From positions 124,001-188,000 of the forward strand of contig NZ_RDTE01000001.1 in assembly GCF_004125265.1 (NCBI RefSeq): a DNA stretch of 64,000 nt, read 5' to 3'. Shown piece after piece: positions 15,752-24,095 of this stretch. The translations under genes and the position numbers were made by a program. Within the stretch, counting starts at the first letter, position 1; each line of letters begins with the position of its first letter. The notes beneath the pieces were generated by a model, which did no database searches, was not told the origin of the DNA, and worked only from the letters and a program-made list of their open reading frames with translations. Source of the stretch: Streptomyces lydicus (GTDB taxonomy: Bacteria; Actinomycetota; Actinomycetes; Streptomycetales; Streptomycetaceae).

Positions 15752-15955
15752 CCCCGACGGAGGAGCCGGGACCGGGGCAGGCGGGGCGTGTTGGGCAGTA
15801 GTGCGGCCCCGCGCCGGTGGTGTGCCGGGCCGTGGGCCGTGGGTGTGTGGCGGGAGGAGTGTCAGCGGACGCAGGGCGCGGCCAGTGCCGGGGCCTTGGG
15901 GCGACGGCCGGGTCCGCCCGGCCGGGAGACGGCGGGCGGACGTGTAGGCGGTGGC

Positions 15956-16927
15956 TCAGCTGTGGGGCCGGGTGGGGTGGATGCTGATGTCGTAGCCGGT
16001 GTTGTTGTAGGGGCGTTCGGTCTCGGCGAGGAACTGTGCGCGCTGCGGAGTGTCGCATTCGATGGTGCGGCCGCCGTGGCCTGAGGCGTTGAACAGGTAC
16101 ACGCGGTAGCGGGCGTTGGGGGGTAGGTCGTCGACCGGCTGGACGGTGTCGGGGGCGTAGCCGCGGGCGGTGAGGCGGGCGTTGACGGCGGGGATGCAGT
16201 CGGTGCACAGCCACATTCCGGGGAGGGTGACTTTGCGGGCTCCGTAAGCCCGGTGGCATTCGGTGCAGCGGATGCCGGGGGCGCAGTGGGCGCGGGTGGC
16301 GGCGCGGTCGGCGGCTTGCCGGGCCAGGTGGGTGGGGACGGGTGGGTAGGTCGCCCCGGCGGGCCGTGCGACCGCGGTGAGGAGCGCGGTTCCGGTGGCC
16401 TTAGTGGGGGTGGAATTGAGTCCCCACTGCGCGGCGTAGTGCTGGATGCGGTCGTTGGCGGTGTGGTCGTGGCGAGTCCAGCCCCGGCGGCCGAGGACCG
16501 GTTCGACGCGGGCGGTGTCGACCAGGTGTCGGCAGCGCTGTTCGATGTCGCGGAAGACGATGACGCGTAGGTCGTCGTCGGCCGCATCGGCGATGGTGGC
16601 GGCTTGTCGGGCGGCATCGGCGATCAGCAGCAGTCGGGCGCTGGGGGCGTTGAGCCGGCTTTCGGCGATGGTGAGGTCGGAGCGGGCGTAGTCGGTCTCC
16701 GGATGGTCGGCGACGCCGGGCAGAGCCAGCAGACGGTGGGCGGCTGACAAGGCGCGGGGGATGCGCAGGGTGGCGAGGGCGACACCGGCTGCTGAGGTGT
16801 TGGGGTGGGTCAGGAGGCCGCTGAGGGAGCTGGCGCGGCGGGCGACTTGGTAGAGGCGGGCCACTTGGCGGTCGGTCTCGGCTGCGGCGCGGGCGGCGGC
16901 ACGTCGTTCGGTGAGTGTCTGGGCCAT
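15956..16927 (-). CDS. Unknown protein (323 aa) with zinc-ribbon-like motif
   Basis: ATG at 16927, GAGAGG upstream. Residues 1-130 are Ala/Arg-rich helices (TERRAAARAAAETDRQVARL, PSARLLLIADAARQAATIAD). About 215-245 has CTECHRAYGARKV and MWLCTDC, a C-x2-C...C-x2-C pair that likely binds zinc. The last 70 residues are beta-like (RYRVYLFNASGHGGRTI). No catalytic motif is recognised; this may be a nucleic-acid-binding protein. Confidence 0.8.
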   Translation of the reverse strand: MAQTLTERRAAARAAAETDRQVARLYQVARRASSLSGLLTHPNTSAAGVALATLRIPRALSAAHRLLALPGVADHPETDYARSDLTIAESRLNAPSARLLLIADAARQAATIADAADDDLRVIVFRDIEQRCRHLVDTARVEPVLGRRGWTRHDHTANDRIQHYAAQWGLNSTPTKATGTALLTAVARPAGATYPPVPTHLARQAADRAATRAHCAPGIRCTECHRAYGARKVTLPGMWLCTDCIPAVNARLTARGYAPDTVQPVDDLPPNARYRVYLFNASGHGGRTIECDTPQRAQFLAETERPYNNTGYDISIHPTRPHS

Positions 16928-17024
16928 GGCGGTGGGCCTCTCGTTTGGGGGAGATGGGCGCCGGGCTGCGCGGTGCGTAACAAGGGGCGGTGCTGCGTGT
17001 GGCCGCGCGGCCCGGCCCGCCGGT

Positions 17025-17103
17025 CGCCTTGGCGCACGGGAGAGGCGTGCGGGGCGTGTCCGGCCGGGGCTGACTGTCGGTGGTGGTGGGGTTAGCCGGG
17101 CAA
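17025..17103 (-). promoter_or_regulatory. Shared TTGC element before 16927
   Basis: TTGCCCGGCTAACCCC, GACAGTCAGC, GGCCGGACACGCCCC, then CTCTCCCGTGCGCC. Confidence 0.6.
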
Positions 17104-17240
17104 TCCGGTGGCGGGGGCGGCGCCACTGCCCCAGCGGGCGGGGATCGCGGACGGGCCTGAATACGCTGCGTGCCGGGTGGGGTGCCCGGGGCGCTCAAGG
17201 GATCGCCCCGGCAATGTCCGCGCGGGGCCGGGGATCGGGG

Positions 17241-17468
17241 TTAGGCGACGATCTCGGCAATGGCGCGCTGTACGCGGCTCTGGTACTGCTGCAACACGTC
17301 AGCCGTGCGGCGGGAGGGTGAGACAACCTCCGATCCATCAACTGTGACCCGCGCCCACGCGCCGTGGTCCATGTCCGCCTCCTCGTAGGCGGTGCGGCTG
17401 GCCGGGTGGCTGTTGATGGTGTGCCATACAGCCGCGTCCAGGGCCGGAGTCGGGTAGTCGGTGCTCAT
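17241..17468 (-). CDS. Small acidic unknown protein (75 aa)
   Basis: ATG at 17468 with GGAGGG. Reads TDYPTPALDAAVWHTINSHP, then YEEADMDHGAWARVTVDGSE and a C-terminal helix (ADVLQQYQSRVQRAIAEIV). No family recognised. Confidence 0.75.
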   Translation of the reverse strand: MSTDYPTPALDAAVWHTINSHPASRTAYEEADMDHGAWARVTVDGSEVVSPSRRTADVLQQYQSRVQRAIAEIVA

Positions 17469-17579
17469 CTGGGTGGTCCCTCCGGTGGTTGGGTGGTGTT
17501 TTTGTCCAGCCGGGCGGCGGACATGGGGCGCACGATGTGCGGGCCGGGCTGGCTGCGGCAGGCACGTGTGGGGAGTCCG

Positions 17580-17617
17580 GGGTTCGCACTGTGACCGGGG
17601 GCGGGTAGGCCGGGCAG
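17580..17617 (-). promoter_or_regulatory. Shared element, CTGC variant, before 17468
   Basis: CTGCCCGGCCTACCC, then CACAGTGCG. T to C at the first position suggests weaker activity or decay. Confidence 0.4.
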
Positions 17618-17723
17618 CCCGGCGGATACTCACGGGCACGAGGAGGGTTGAGGGACGGGCAGGGTTGGGGAAAGGGACGGGCCCGCCCGGCCGGAAAGGC
17701 GGCGGGCGGGCCCTTTGGCCGGG

Positions 17724-18062
17724 TCAGGGCCGGTCGAGGGTCTCGCGGCGGGCCGGCTGCTTGCGCTGGGCGGAGCGCTGGTCACGCATGCGCCGGAGCC
17801 TGATGAGTTCGATGACGGCCAGGCCCAGCTGGGAGGCGGCGATGATGGCCGTGACCAGTGCAATCAGCTTGTCGTTGTCCGCGAACGCGCGCGTCATCAG
17901 TGCCAGGAACATGGTGGCTGAGGTCGCATGGAGAACGGCGATGAGGGCCACCTTGCGAGAGGTGAGGCGCCTCTTGCTCAGGTACTCGATGGCCGCGGCG
18001 GCGACTGGTGCTGCGCCTGCGGTTGTCCAGGCGATGGCCGTCAGGACGGTGGTCAGGAACAT
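17724..18062 (-). CDS. Small membrane protein (112 aa)
   Basis: ATG at 18062 behind GGAAGGCCC. Three hydrophobic segments (about 2-26, 38-60, 64-88) are followed by a basic tail (LIRLRRMRDQRSAQRKQPAR), so the C-terminus is expected in the cytoplasm. The end of TM3 plus RRMRDQR recurs as a fragment on the plus strand near 50640-50745, so the gene once had a second copy. Confidence 0.8.
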   Translation of the reverse strand: MFLTTVLTAIAWTTAGAAPVAAAAIEYLSKRRLTSRKVALIAVLHATSATMFLALMTRAFADNDKLIALVTAIIAASQLGLAVIELIRLRRMRDQRSAQRKQPARRETLDRP

Positions 18063-18099
18063 GCGGGCCTTCCTTGGTTGGGAGAAGTGTCGACGTGCC

Positions 18100-18149
18100 G
18101 GGTGGTCCGGCGGGAGTGACATTGCTGGGGGCCGACCCAAGCCCCGCAA
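18100..18149 (-). promoter_or_regulatory. Shared TTGC element before 18062
   Basis: TTGCGGGGCTTGGGTC, CAATGTCACT, then GCCGG. Confidence 0.55.
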
Positions 18150-18239
18150 CCCCGATCCGGGGATGGGCTCACGTGGTGGGTGCCGAGGCGGGCTTGATAC
18201 GCACCAAGGCCGTGGGCGGAGCACGGGCGTGGGTGAGCG

Positions 18240-18345
18240 GCGTAGGCGGCTTCTAAGCCTTCGGTCTCGACGGTGCCCCACGCGCCGCGCTGGGTGGCTT
18301 CATTGGCGGCGGCTGTGCAGCGTCCATGAGGGAGGGGTGCGAGGG
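18240..18345 (-). pseudogene. Possible coding remnant
   Basis: One minus frame reads like protein (TAAANEATQRGAWGTVETEG, LEAAYAAHPRP) with G/C third bases. It lacks a usable start after the upstream stop and runs on into the regulatory element at 18149. Confidence 0.3.
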
Positions 18346-18446
18346 CGGCCTAAGCCAGCACGGGTGCCGGGTGGCGTGGGGGCTGGCGGGCGGGGATGCG
18401 GTGGCCCGCCCGTGGAGTGCGGCGGACGGGCCTGGGCCGGAGCCTT

Positions 18447-18530
18447 GGGTGCGGGGGTGCGGGGGTGCGGGGGTGCGGGGGTGCGGGGGTGCGGGGGTGC
18501 GGGGGTGCGGGGGTGCGGGGGTGCGGGGGC
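18447..18530. repeat. 8-bp tandem repeat (GGGGGTGC)n
   Basis: About ten uninterrupted copies between two genes. Noncoding, G-rich on the plus strand, and expected to be length-unstable. Confidence 0.95.
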
Positions 18531-18584
18531 GCCGGGTGAGCCGGCGCGGTGCGTGGTCGGAGAGTGCGTATCACGGGCGATGGC

Positions 18585-18983
18585 TCAGCGCTCGCGAATC
18601 CTGGCAGTTTCGGCGGTGGTCAGGGTGTGCGCGGGCAGGGTCGCCCGGCACTCGGTCATCGCCCGGTACATACGGTGGACGCCGTCGATCAGCAGGACGG
18701 CCGGCCGACCGTCGAACTCCAGGGTGGCGATGATGACCGGCTTGTTCAGATCGGTCTGCAATGCGCGTTCGGCGTTGAAGGCGGATTGATCCGGGCCGAA
18801 GACGGGGCACCAGCGCGCGCCGTCGTAGTCCGGGGTGAGCCGGTCCAGGTGGTAGGCGGCGGCCCAGTCGGCGACCGGGGTCGGCTTGGCGTCGCGGGGG
18901 TGTTCCTTCAGGAGGGCCTGGGCCTGGTCGATGTTGAACAGCCACTTCCCGTAGAGGAACAGCTGGATGGCTGGAGCGGACAC
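18585..18983 (-). CDS. ParB/Srx-fold-like unknown protein (132 aa)
   Basis: GTG at 18983 placed by GGAGGACCACC; the frame is open further upstream without a better site. The C-terminal third has KPVIIATLEFDGRPAVLLID, then GVHRMYRAMTE. The 'lIDGvHR..rA' pattern is the signature of the ParB/sulfiredoxin-like fold. The N-terminus is helical (FLYGKWLFNIDQAQALLKEH). Only the one motif is visible, so the fold assignment is inference. Confidence 0.75.
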   Translation of the reverse strand: MSAPAIQLFLYGKWLFNIDQAQALLKEHPRDAKPTPVADWAAAYHLDRLTPDYDGARWCPVFGPDQSAFNAERALQTDLNKPVIIATLEFDGRPAVLLIDGVHRMYRAMTECRATLPAHTLTTAETARIRER

Positions 18984-19110
18984 GGTGGTCCTCCTTGTCG
19001 GCTGGTTCGTGGTCGAGCTGCGAAGGGTGGTCGGATGCGTAGGGCGGTGGCCGGGCTGCCCCGAGGTGTCGGGCACCCCGGGCGCAGTGCGGGCGCGGGG
19101 CGGACAGCTA

Positions 19111-19872
19111 TCAGGCGAGGGAGGCGGCGGCCAGGACCAGCGAGTTCAGGGCGGCGAACAGGTGGGCGTCACCGTGGCCATATCCGGCCTTCAGGCCGTG
19201 GGCGCGGGCGTTCGCCAGGTGTGCCATGCCGCGGATGCTGTTGTCGTCGTCCATGTCGCCGTACTTCGCCTCCCCGGCTCCGATCACGTCCGCCAGGAGG
19301 TCGGACAGGTCGGCGGCGTCGTGCAGCTCCCACCGTTCGGGCAGCTGCACGATGGTCCCGAACGTGTCGGGCACCCACGTGGTGAGCTGGACGCGGGCGG
19401 TCTCGATCAGCGCGCTGTCGTCGACGGTGGGCCGGTGGCCGCCGAACGGGTCCAGCTCGATGCGTCCCTCATGGCCGTCCCTGAGGTGGGCGCGGGCGGC
19501 GATGAGCGAGTAGAGGGCTCCCAGGAGGTAGGCGTCGCCGCGGCCGTGTGCGGCGTACAGGCCGTCGGCGTGGGCGTGGAACAGGTGGGCGAGGCCCCAC
19601 GGTTCGGCGCTCACGCCGGTGTCCGCGCCGTAGAGCTGAACATGTTCGGTGATCTCGCCGAGGAGGCGGGCGATGCTGTCGGCGGGCTCGGCCGTGAGCA
19701 TCTCGGGGGCGGGGACGGTGAATCCCAGCTCGGCGGTCACCCAGGTGCGGAGCTGCACGCGGATCGCTTCGGCCAGTGCGCCCGTGTACAGGACCGGCTT
19801 CGGGCGGGGGTAGGTGCTTGTGCCGGCAGCGATCGCATCGGCGGTGTAGGTGCTGGTGGTGGTCTCGGTCAT
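19111..19872 (-). CDS. Internally duplicated unknown protein (253 aa), paralogue of 27040-27798
   Basis: ATG at 19872, GGAAGACG upstream. Two tandem units of about 110 residues: first EAIRVQLRTWVTAELGF ... WGLAHLFHAHADGLYAAHGRGDAYLLGALYSL, second ETARVQLTTWVPDTFG ... RGMAHLANARAHGLKAGYGHGDAHLFAALNSL. Each ends in a conserved His/Asp/Gly-rich helix pair that could be an active or metal site. The paralogue at 27040 has the same two-unit structure, so the duplication predates the copy event. Confidence 0.85.
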   Translation of the reverse strand: MTETTTSTYTADAIAAGTSTYPRPKPVLYTGALAEAIRVQLRTWVTAELGFTVPAPEMLTAEPADSIARLLGEITEHVQLYGADTGVSAEPWGLAHLFHAHADGLYAAHGRGDAYLLGALYSLIAARAHLRDGHEGRIELDPFGGHRPTVDDSALIETARVQLTTWVPDTFGTIVQLPERWELHDAADLSDLLADVIGAGEAKYGDMDDDNSIRGMAHLANARAHGLKAGYGHGDAHLFAALNSLVLAAASLA

Positions 19873-19964
19873 CGTGTCGTCTTCCTCGTTCGGGGTGTCC
19901 CTGCAGGTGGTCTCGCCTCTCCCCTGAGGGAAGGCGGAGGCCGGGCGGCGGCCGCACGGTGGTG

Positions 19965-20020
19965 TGAGGGGCGCTCTTCCGGTTCGCCGACACTCCCCCG
20001 CGCAGGGATAAGCCCCGCAA
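19965..20020 (-). promoter_or_regulatory. Shared TTGC element before 19872
   Basis: TTGCGGGGCTTATCCC, GAGTGTCGGC, then GAACCGGAAGAGC. Confidence 0.6.
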
Positions 20021-20047
20021 GGCCCGGCTGCCGTACGGAAGGACGGG

Positions 20048-20130
20048 GGCCCCGAACCCGGGGCGGGGCCAGGGATTCGGGGCCGGGACACGGCGACGCC
20101 CCGGCCGGGAGGGCCGGGGCGTCGCCGTGT
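20048..20130 (-). terminator. Double hairpin after 20139 gene
   Basis: First a perfect 19-bp stem (20088-20106 with 20112-20130, 5-nt loop), then GGCCCCGAA/TTCGGGGCC at 20048-20084. This is one of the strongest terminators in the window. Confidence 0.8.
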
Positions 20131-20138
20131 GCGCGGTT

Positions 20139-20807
20139 CTACTGCCGGGTGTCGCGGTGTTCGTCGTCGATGACCTGCTGCGTTCCGGCAAGGGCCGCGG
20201 ACAGTCCGGCGGTTGTCTCGTCCTGCCCGGGGCCGACAAGGTTCTGCCGCAGTGCAGCGGCACACTCCAGGTCCAGCTCCAGCCAGTACGGCTCGCCCTG
20301 AGGGCCAGACAGCAGGACGGTGACGGTGCTGTCGTCGCCCCACAGCACATCGTCCAGGCCCCAACGCAATCGGGTCGGGTTGTCGGCTGCCGCAAGGTCC
20401 GGAGTGTCGTCGGCTCCGAGGAACTCACGGAGCGCACGGTCGCTGTCCCCGCCGTGGGTGTCCCTCTTCGCGATCTGGCCGATGAGGTAGCGGCGCTGTG
20501 CGCGGAGTTGCTCCAGTTCCGTGTCGCGGACGGCAAGCACAGCGTCCGCGCGCCGCTCCGAGTGGCAAGAGCCGACCCGGCCGTCGGGGTGCACGCACCC
20601 GGTCCAGTACGGACGGCCGGTCACCGGGCATGGGTGGGTGTGGTGCGCCTCGTCGAGCGCTGCAATGTATTCGGCGCGCAGCAAGTCAAGAGTGGCAGGC
20701 GCGGCCAGTTCGGTGCGGAGGCGGCGGACTCCATCGACGAGTACGACGATGTCCTCGGGGCGCGGCATCGCGGTGTTGGCGTCGTGGTCGAGTTGCTGGT
20801 CGGTCAC
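20139..20807 (-). CDS. Unknown protein (222 aa), Cys/His cluster
   Basis: GTG at 20807 behind GGAGACCC. About 10-40 is a helix (RPEDIVVLVDGVRRLRTELA). About 58-84 holds HHTHPCPVTGRPYWTGC and SCHSERR, a possible metal cluster. About 92-112 is a coiled-coil-like helix (DTELEQLRAQRRYLIGQIAK). The C-terminal beta region (TVTVLLSGPQGEPYWLELDL) is followed by an acidic tail. No family recognised. Confidence 0.8.
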   Translation of the reverse strand: MTDQQLDHDANTAMPRPEDIVVLVDGVRRLRTELAAPATLDLLRAEYIAALDEAHHTHPCPVTGRPYWTGCVHPDGRVGSCHSERRADAVLAVRDTELEQLRAQRRYLIGQIAKRDTHGGDSDRALREFLGADDTPDLAAADNPTRLRWGLDDVLWGDDSTVTVLLSGPQGEPYWLELDLECAAALRQNLVGPGQDETTAGLSAALAGTQQVIDDEHRDTRQ

Positions 20808-20862
20808 AAGGGTCTCCTGCCTGGGATGTGGTGGTGGCGGTGCGGCGGCCCGAAGCCTCGGG

Positions 20863-20928
20863 GCGGTTGAGCCCCCGCCCGCTGGGCCGCCCCCCGGGGG
20901 GCGGCCCAGCGGGCGGGGGCTCAACCGC
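20863..20928. repeat. 66-bp perfect palindrome
   Basis: 33-nt arms (20863-20895 and 20896-20928), exact complements with no loop, starting GCGGTTGAGCCCCCGCCC. It lies between the shared element (20945-21000) and the start at 20807, so it would form a long hairpin in the leader or a cruciform in DNA. Confidence 0.95.
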
Positions 20929-20944
20929 ACGGCGAGGGGATGGT

Positions 20945-21000
20945 GCGGGAGCGCCTTCCAGCCCCACCGACAGTGCCCCAGGCAGGGCCAAGCCCCGCAA
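20945..21000 (-). promoter_or_regulatory. Shared TTGC element before 20807
   Basis: TTGCGGGGCTTGGCCC, CACTGTCGGT, GGCTGGAAGGCGC. One of the best copies. Confidence 0.65.
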
Positions 21001-21027
21001 GACCCATCAGCCGGGTAGGCGTGCGGC

Positions 21028-21066
21028 GGCCCCGAACCCGGGGCGGGATGCCGGAGGTTCGGGGCC
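21028..21066 (-). terminator. GGCCCCGAACC hairpin
   Basis: 11-bp arms, 33 bp past the stop at 21099. Confidence 0.7.
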
Positions 21067-21098
21067 GGGGCGTTGGGGGTGGTGTGATCGGCGGGGCG

Positions 21099-21854
21099 TC
21101 AGGAGGCCAGGTCGGCCAAGAGGGCGGTCGCGTTGTCCGCGTAGACCTGGTTCGGGTCCAGGGCGCGGCTGGTCTTGACGGCGGTGTCGACAGCCAGGTT
21201 CACCAGGTTCCGGACGGTGGGAATCAGGTCGTCGCCGTCGCATTCGGTGAACAGGCAGTGCCGGGCGTCCTCGATCGGTTCGTACGTGCCGTCCGAGGCG
21301 AGCAGCAGGCGGCAGGGGCCGGTGATCTCTCGCGTGGTGGTCTCGATTGCGGGGTGGCGGTGCCGGTTGCGTACGTCCTCGTCGTTGCGGTCTGAGCCGA
21401 GGCACGAGGTGATGTGGTTGCGGTTGCCGCCGTGCGGATAGGTAGCGGTGGGCGGGTAGACGCGGCGCTTGTTGTGGTCGTCGGTCAGGCGCACCGCGTT
21501 CCCGCGCTCCATCAGGTATGCCCGGGAGTCGCCGCACCAGGCCACCGTCAAGGGCTTTCCGGGGGTCTTGACGGCGACCACGGCGGCCGCCTTGTGGCCG
21601 ACGCCGTAGTGGATGGCGTCGTCCCGGCACAGGTTGTAGACGTGCCGCAGTCCGGCCTCGGCGTTGCGCCGGCGGGCGGCGGTGCGGGCGATCTGCCGGG
21701 CGGCGCCGAGGGCCCACAGGTGGGTCTCCTCACGTCGGCCCAAGCCGTCCAGGAGGACGTACGCGCGGGTTCCATCCGGGGAGGTGCGGACGGCGGTGGC
21801 GTCGCACTGGCCGGGGTCGGTTCCGGTGTGCTGGGCGGTGGCGTAGGTGCGCAT
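21099..21854 (-). CDS. PP2C-type protein phosphatase (251 aa)
   Basis: Expected to remove phosphate from Ser/Thr residues using two metal ions. PP2C landmarks appear in order: GQCDATAV (early Asp), YVLLDGLG (the 'DG.G' motif, about 33-40), VAWCGDSRAYLM (GDSR, about 104-115), an ITSCLGSD segment, LLLASDGTYEP (SDG, about 185-195) and a final YADNATALL (DN.T). The length fits a bare catalytic domain without sensor or membrane parts. ATG at 21854 with GGAGCAG. No kinase gene is nearby, so the substrate is unknown. Confidence 0.9.
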   Translation of the reverse strand: MRTYATAQHTGTDPGQCDATAVRTSPDGTRAYVLLDGLGRREETHLWALGAARQIARTAARRRNAEAGLRHVYNLCRDDAIHYGVGHKAAAVVAVKTPGKPLTVAWCGDSRAYLMERGNAVRLTDDHNKRRVYPPTATYPHGGNRNHITSCLGSDRNDEDVRNRHRHPAIETTTREITGPCRLLLASDGTYEPIEDARHCLFTECDGDDLIPTVRNLVNLAVDTAVKTSRALDPNQVYADNATALLADLAS

Positions 21855-21924
21855 GAGTCTGCTCCGTTCAGCGGGCTGATGGTGAGTGGGGGCCGCCCCG
21901 GGGCGGGGCTCCGCCGGTCGGTCG

Positions 21925-22000
21925 CCTCGACGCACGAGAGGGGCTGCGCGAGGCGTTCCGGCTGGTCTGACTGTCACGGTTGGGGCGGCTACCAGCTCAA
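21925..22000 (-). promoter_or_regulatory. Shared TTGC element before 21854
   Basis: TTGAGCTGGTAGCCG, 19 nt, GACAGTCAGACC, GCCGGAACGCC, then CTCTCGTGCGTCG. Confidence 0.6.
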
Positions 22001-22093
22001 CCCCGACAGCGGGGCGCGGCTGGGGATCGGCTGGCTGTGGGAGGGTCTGGGCAACGGCGAGGCCGGTGGGGCGCGGCGTGCCGGCGGTGTTGG

Positions 22094-22945
22094 TCAGTCG
22101 TCGGTGCACTGGCAGTTCAGGCACTGCTGGGTCCAGGTGGGGTTGGGGAAGGGAGGGTGGCCGGGGCCGAATCCGCAGGTTGCGCAGGGCGGGTAGGCGA
22201 TGACGAGGCCGCTGGTGCTGGTGTGGTGGTGGGCGCTGTGGCGGTAGACGATGGTGCCGTCGGACATGTCCGGGCTTTCCATGGCGGCCTGGCCGGTGTG
22301 CTTGATGGTGTAGCGGAGGTGGGAGCGCAGGTTGGCGCCGGGGATGATGCGGTGGTGGGTGGGGAGGGTGGCGTCCAGGGTGTCGGCGGGCTGGACGCGG
22401 TAGGCGGGGGCGTTGGCGCGGTCGGCGTCGGTGAGGCGCAGGTCGGGGCCGGGTGTGTAGAGGGGGTGGGGGGTGAAGGGGGGCGTGGGGGTGAGGGTGG
22501 TTTCCCGTTCGATGTGGTGGACGGAGCGGTGCCAGGGCAGGGGGGCGTCGGGGAAGGCGTCGAGGTCGACGTAGAGGCGGTTGTGGGTGTCGGCAGGGTG
22601 GATGCGGGTGGCGGTAGGGCTGGGGAGGAACTTGCTGATCACGGCGAGGAGTGCTTCGGGGAGGGTGCGGTAGCGCTCGCCCAGTCCCCTGCCGTGGATG
22701 TCGCGGATCACGTAGGGGTAGGCGGCGACGACGGGGGTGGGGGTGAACACCGTGTAAGGGGCGCCGGATTGGCCGGTGGGGAGGGCAGTGAGGCGGAAGG
22801 GGGCGGTTCGCATGCGGGCGTATTGGGGGTTGTTGAGGGTCTGGAGGACGTCGTGGGCGGTGACGGTGCGGTGGCCGGTGGCGGTGGCGGCGATGTAGTG
22901 GGGGTAGGTGATGTCTGCGGGGGTTGCGTCGCTGAACAAGGGCAT
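22094..22945 (-). CDS. Unknown protein (283 aa), C-terminal zinc ribbon
   Basis: ATG at 22945 behind AAAGGAGCC. The N-terminal two thirds mix strands and short helices (YPHYIAATATGHRTVTAHDV, TPVVAAYPYVIRDIHGRGL). A His-rich stretch (IVYRHSAHHHTSTSG) precedes CATCGFG ... CLNCQCTDD, a C-x2-C...C-x2-C pair at the very end that probably binds zinc. Function unknown. Confidence 0.8.
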   Translation of the reverse strand: MPLFSDATPADITYPHYIAATATGHRTVTAHDVLQTLNNPQYARMRTAPFRLTALPTGQSGAPYTVFTPTPVVAAYPYVIRDIHGRGLGERYRTLPEALLAVISKFLPSPTATRIHPADTHNRLYVDLDAFPDAPLPWHRSVHHIERETTLTPTPPFTPHPLYTPGPDLRLTDADRANAPAYRVQPADTLDATLPTHHRIIPGANLRSHLRYTIKHTGQAAMESPDMSDGTIVYRHSAHHHTSTSGLVIAYPPCATCGFGPGHPPFPNPTWTQQCLNCQCTDD

Positions 22946-23017
22946 GGTGGCTCCTTTGCCGGTGCGGTGGGCAGGGCCGGGCCCCAGGGGGAGGGGTGGC
23001 CCGGCAGGCCGGTCGTT

Positions 23018-23095
23018 CACAGCACACGAGAAGAAGGCTCATGCGTGGCGTGCCCGGCTGCGCTGACTTTCGCGGGTTGGGGGCTAGCAGCACAA
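23018..23095 (-). promoter_or_regulatory. Shared TTGC element before 22945
   Basis: TTGTGCTGCTAGCCCCC, GAAAGTCAGC, GCCGGGCACGCC, and CTTCTCGTGTGC as distal box. Confidence 0.6.
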
Positions 23096-23461
23096 CCCCC
23101 ACGGCCTAGCGGGCGCGCGGCTGGGGCGGGGGGGGATGGGGGCCAGCGGGCATGGGGTCCTTGGGGCCGGGCACGGTGGCGACGGGGCGGGCGGGCGCCG
23201 CGCGAGGCAGGGCGGCTCGCGCCCCCGCCCGCGCCGGTAGGCTGCGTAGGCTGTTGCGGCTACAGGTGCGGGGCTGGCGGGCAGTAGCCCGGCCTCGCAG
23301 GTACGGGGTGTTGCCGGGGCCGGGCATGGCAGAGCCCGCCCCGCTGCAAGCGGGACGGGCTGTGGTGGCCAGGTGAGCTCTGGCTGTGTGATCTTGTCGG
23401 CGGGGTTGTGACGGCCCGGCCGGGTGCCGGGGCGCGGGCTGGCGGTGGTGATCGGTCCGGG
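23096..23461. other. Spacer, nothing identified
   Basis: A minus frame at 23106-23327 is open but Arg/Pro-rich with no ribosome site. I see no clear gene, repeat or regulatory element. Confidence 0.4.
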
Positions 23462-23680
23462 TCAGAGGGCAGTTAGATCTGTTTCCCGGGCGTGGAGGAG
23501 TGCAGCAGCGACGTATGCCCCGGCCATATCGGCGATTGCGGCGCGGTCCGCGGGGTCGTTGTGCTTCCGGGTTTCGGCGAGGGTGACGTGGGCTGTGCGG
23601 AGGTGGTCGGCAGACCGCGTCCCGGTGCCGCCGGTCGGATGCGGGATGCGGGGTGCGGTGAGCACGTTGTCGTTACTCAC
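23462..23680 (-). CDS. Small unknown protein (72 aa)
   Basis: GTG at 23680 overlaps the stop of the upstream gene (GTGA), so it is translationally coupled as third gene of the 24938-24057-23680 operon. The first 30 residues are polar; the rest is one helical hairpin (HLRTAHVTLAETRKH, AAIADMAGAYVAAALLHARE). No family recognised. Confidence 0.7.
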   Translation of the reverse strand: MSNDNVLTAPRIPHPTGGTGTRSADHLRTAHVTLAETRKHNDPADRAAIADMAGAYVAAALLHARETDLTAL

Positions 23681-24057
23681 TGGGTTCGGGGGCGGGCGAG
23701 GGCCCGGCAGCCGATGACGGTGCCGGCGCTGTTGCGGACCTCCCGGTAGGGGACGAAGATGTCTCCTCGCTCCCTGGCCGAGGCAAGCCCCGAGACGAGG
23801 CTGACGATGATCCCGACGCCCGGCTCCTCGGGAGGAAGGGAAGTGTCTTGTCCGTAGAGGACATCCTGCGTCGGGATGCCGTCCACGGCACTGGGGTTGC
23901 CTTGCTCATCCATGGTGAGCCGGGCGGCTGGCCCGGACACTGCGATGGTGCGCAGCAGTCCCTGTCCGGGGTCGCTGAGCACATCCGGCGTGTCCGGGGT
24001 GTAGATGTTCAGCGGGTGGGGGGTGTGATTCTTGAGCGTCGTGATTTCCACGAGCAT
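23677..24057 (-). CDS. Unknown protein (126 aa)
   Basis: ATG at 24057, 38 bp after the stop of the gene before it. The N-terminus (LVEITTLKNHTPHPLNIYTP) and RTIAVSGPAARL are beta-like, followed by a GVGIIVSLVSGLASARER helix and GDIFVPYREVRNSAGTVIG. The central hydrophobic stretch could be buried or membrane-touching. Middle gene of the operon headed by the possible nucleotidyltransferase. Confidence 0.75.
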   Translation of the reverse strand: MLVEITTLKNHTPHPLNIYTPDTPDVLSDPGQGLLRTIAVSGPAARLTMDEQGNPSAVDGIPTQDVLYGQDTSLPPEEPGVGIIVSLVSGLASARERGDIFVPYREVRNSAGTVIGCRALARPRTQ

Positions 24058-24095
24058 CCATTCTCTGTCGGTTCGCGGTGCGAGCTGGTTGGTTT

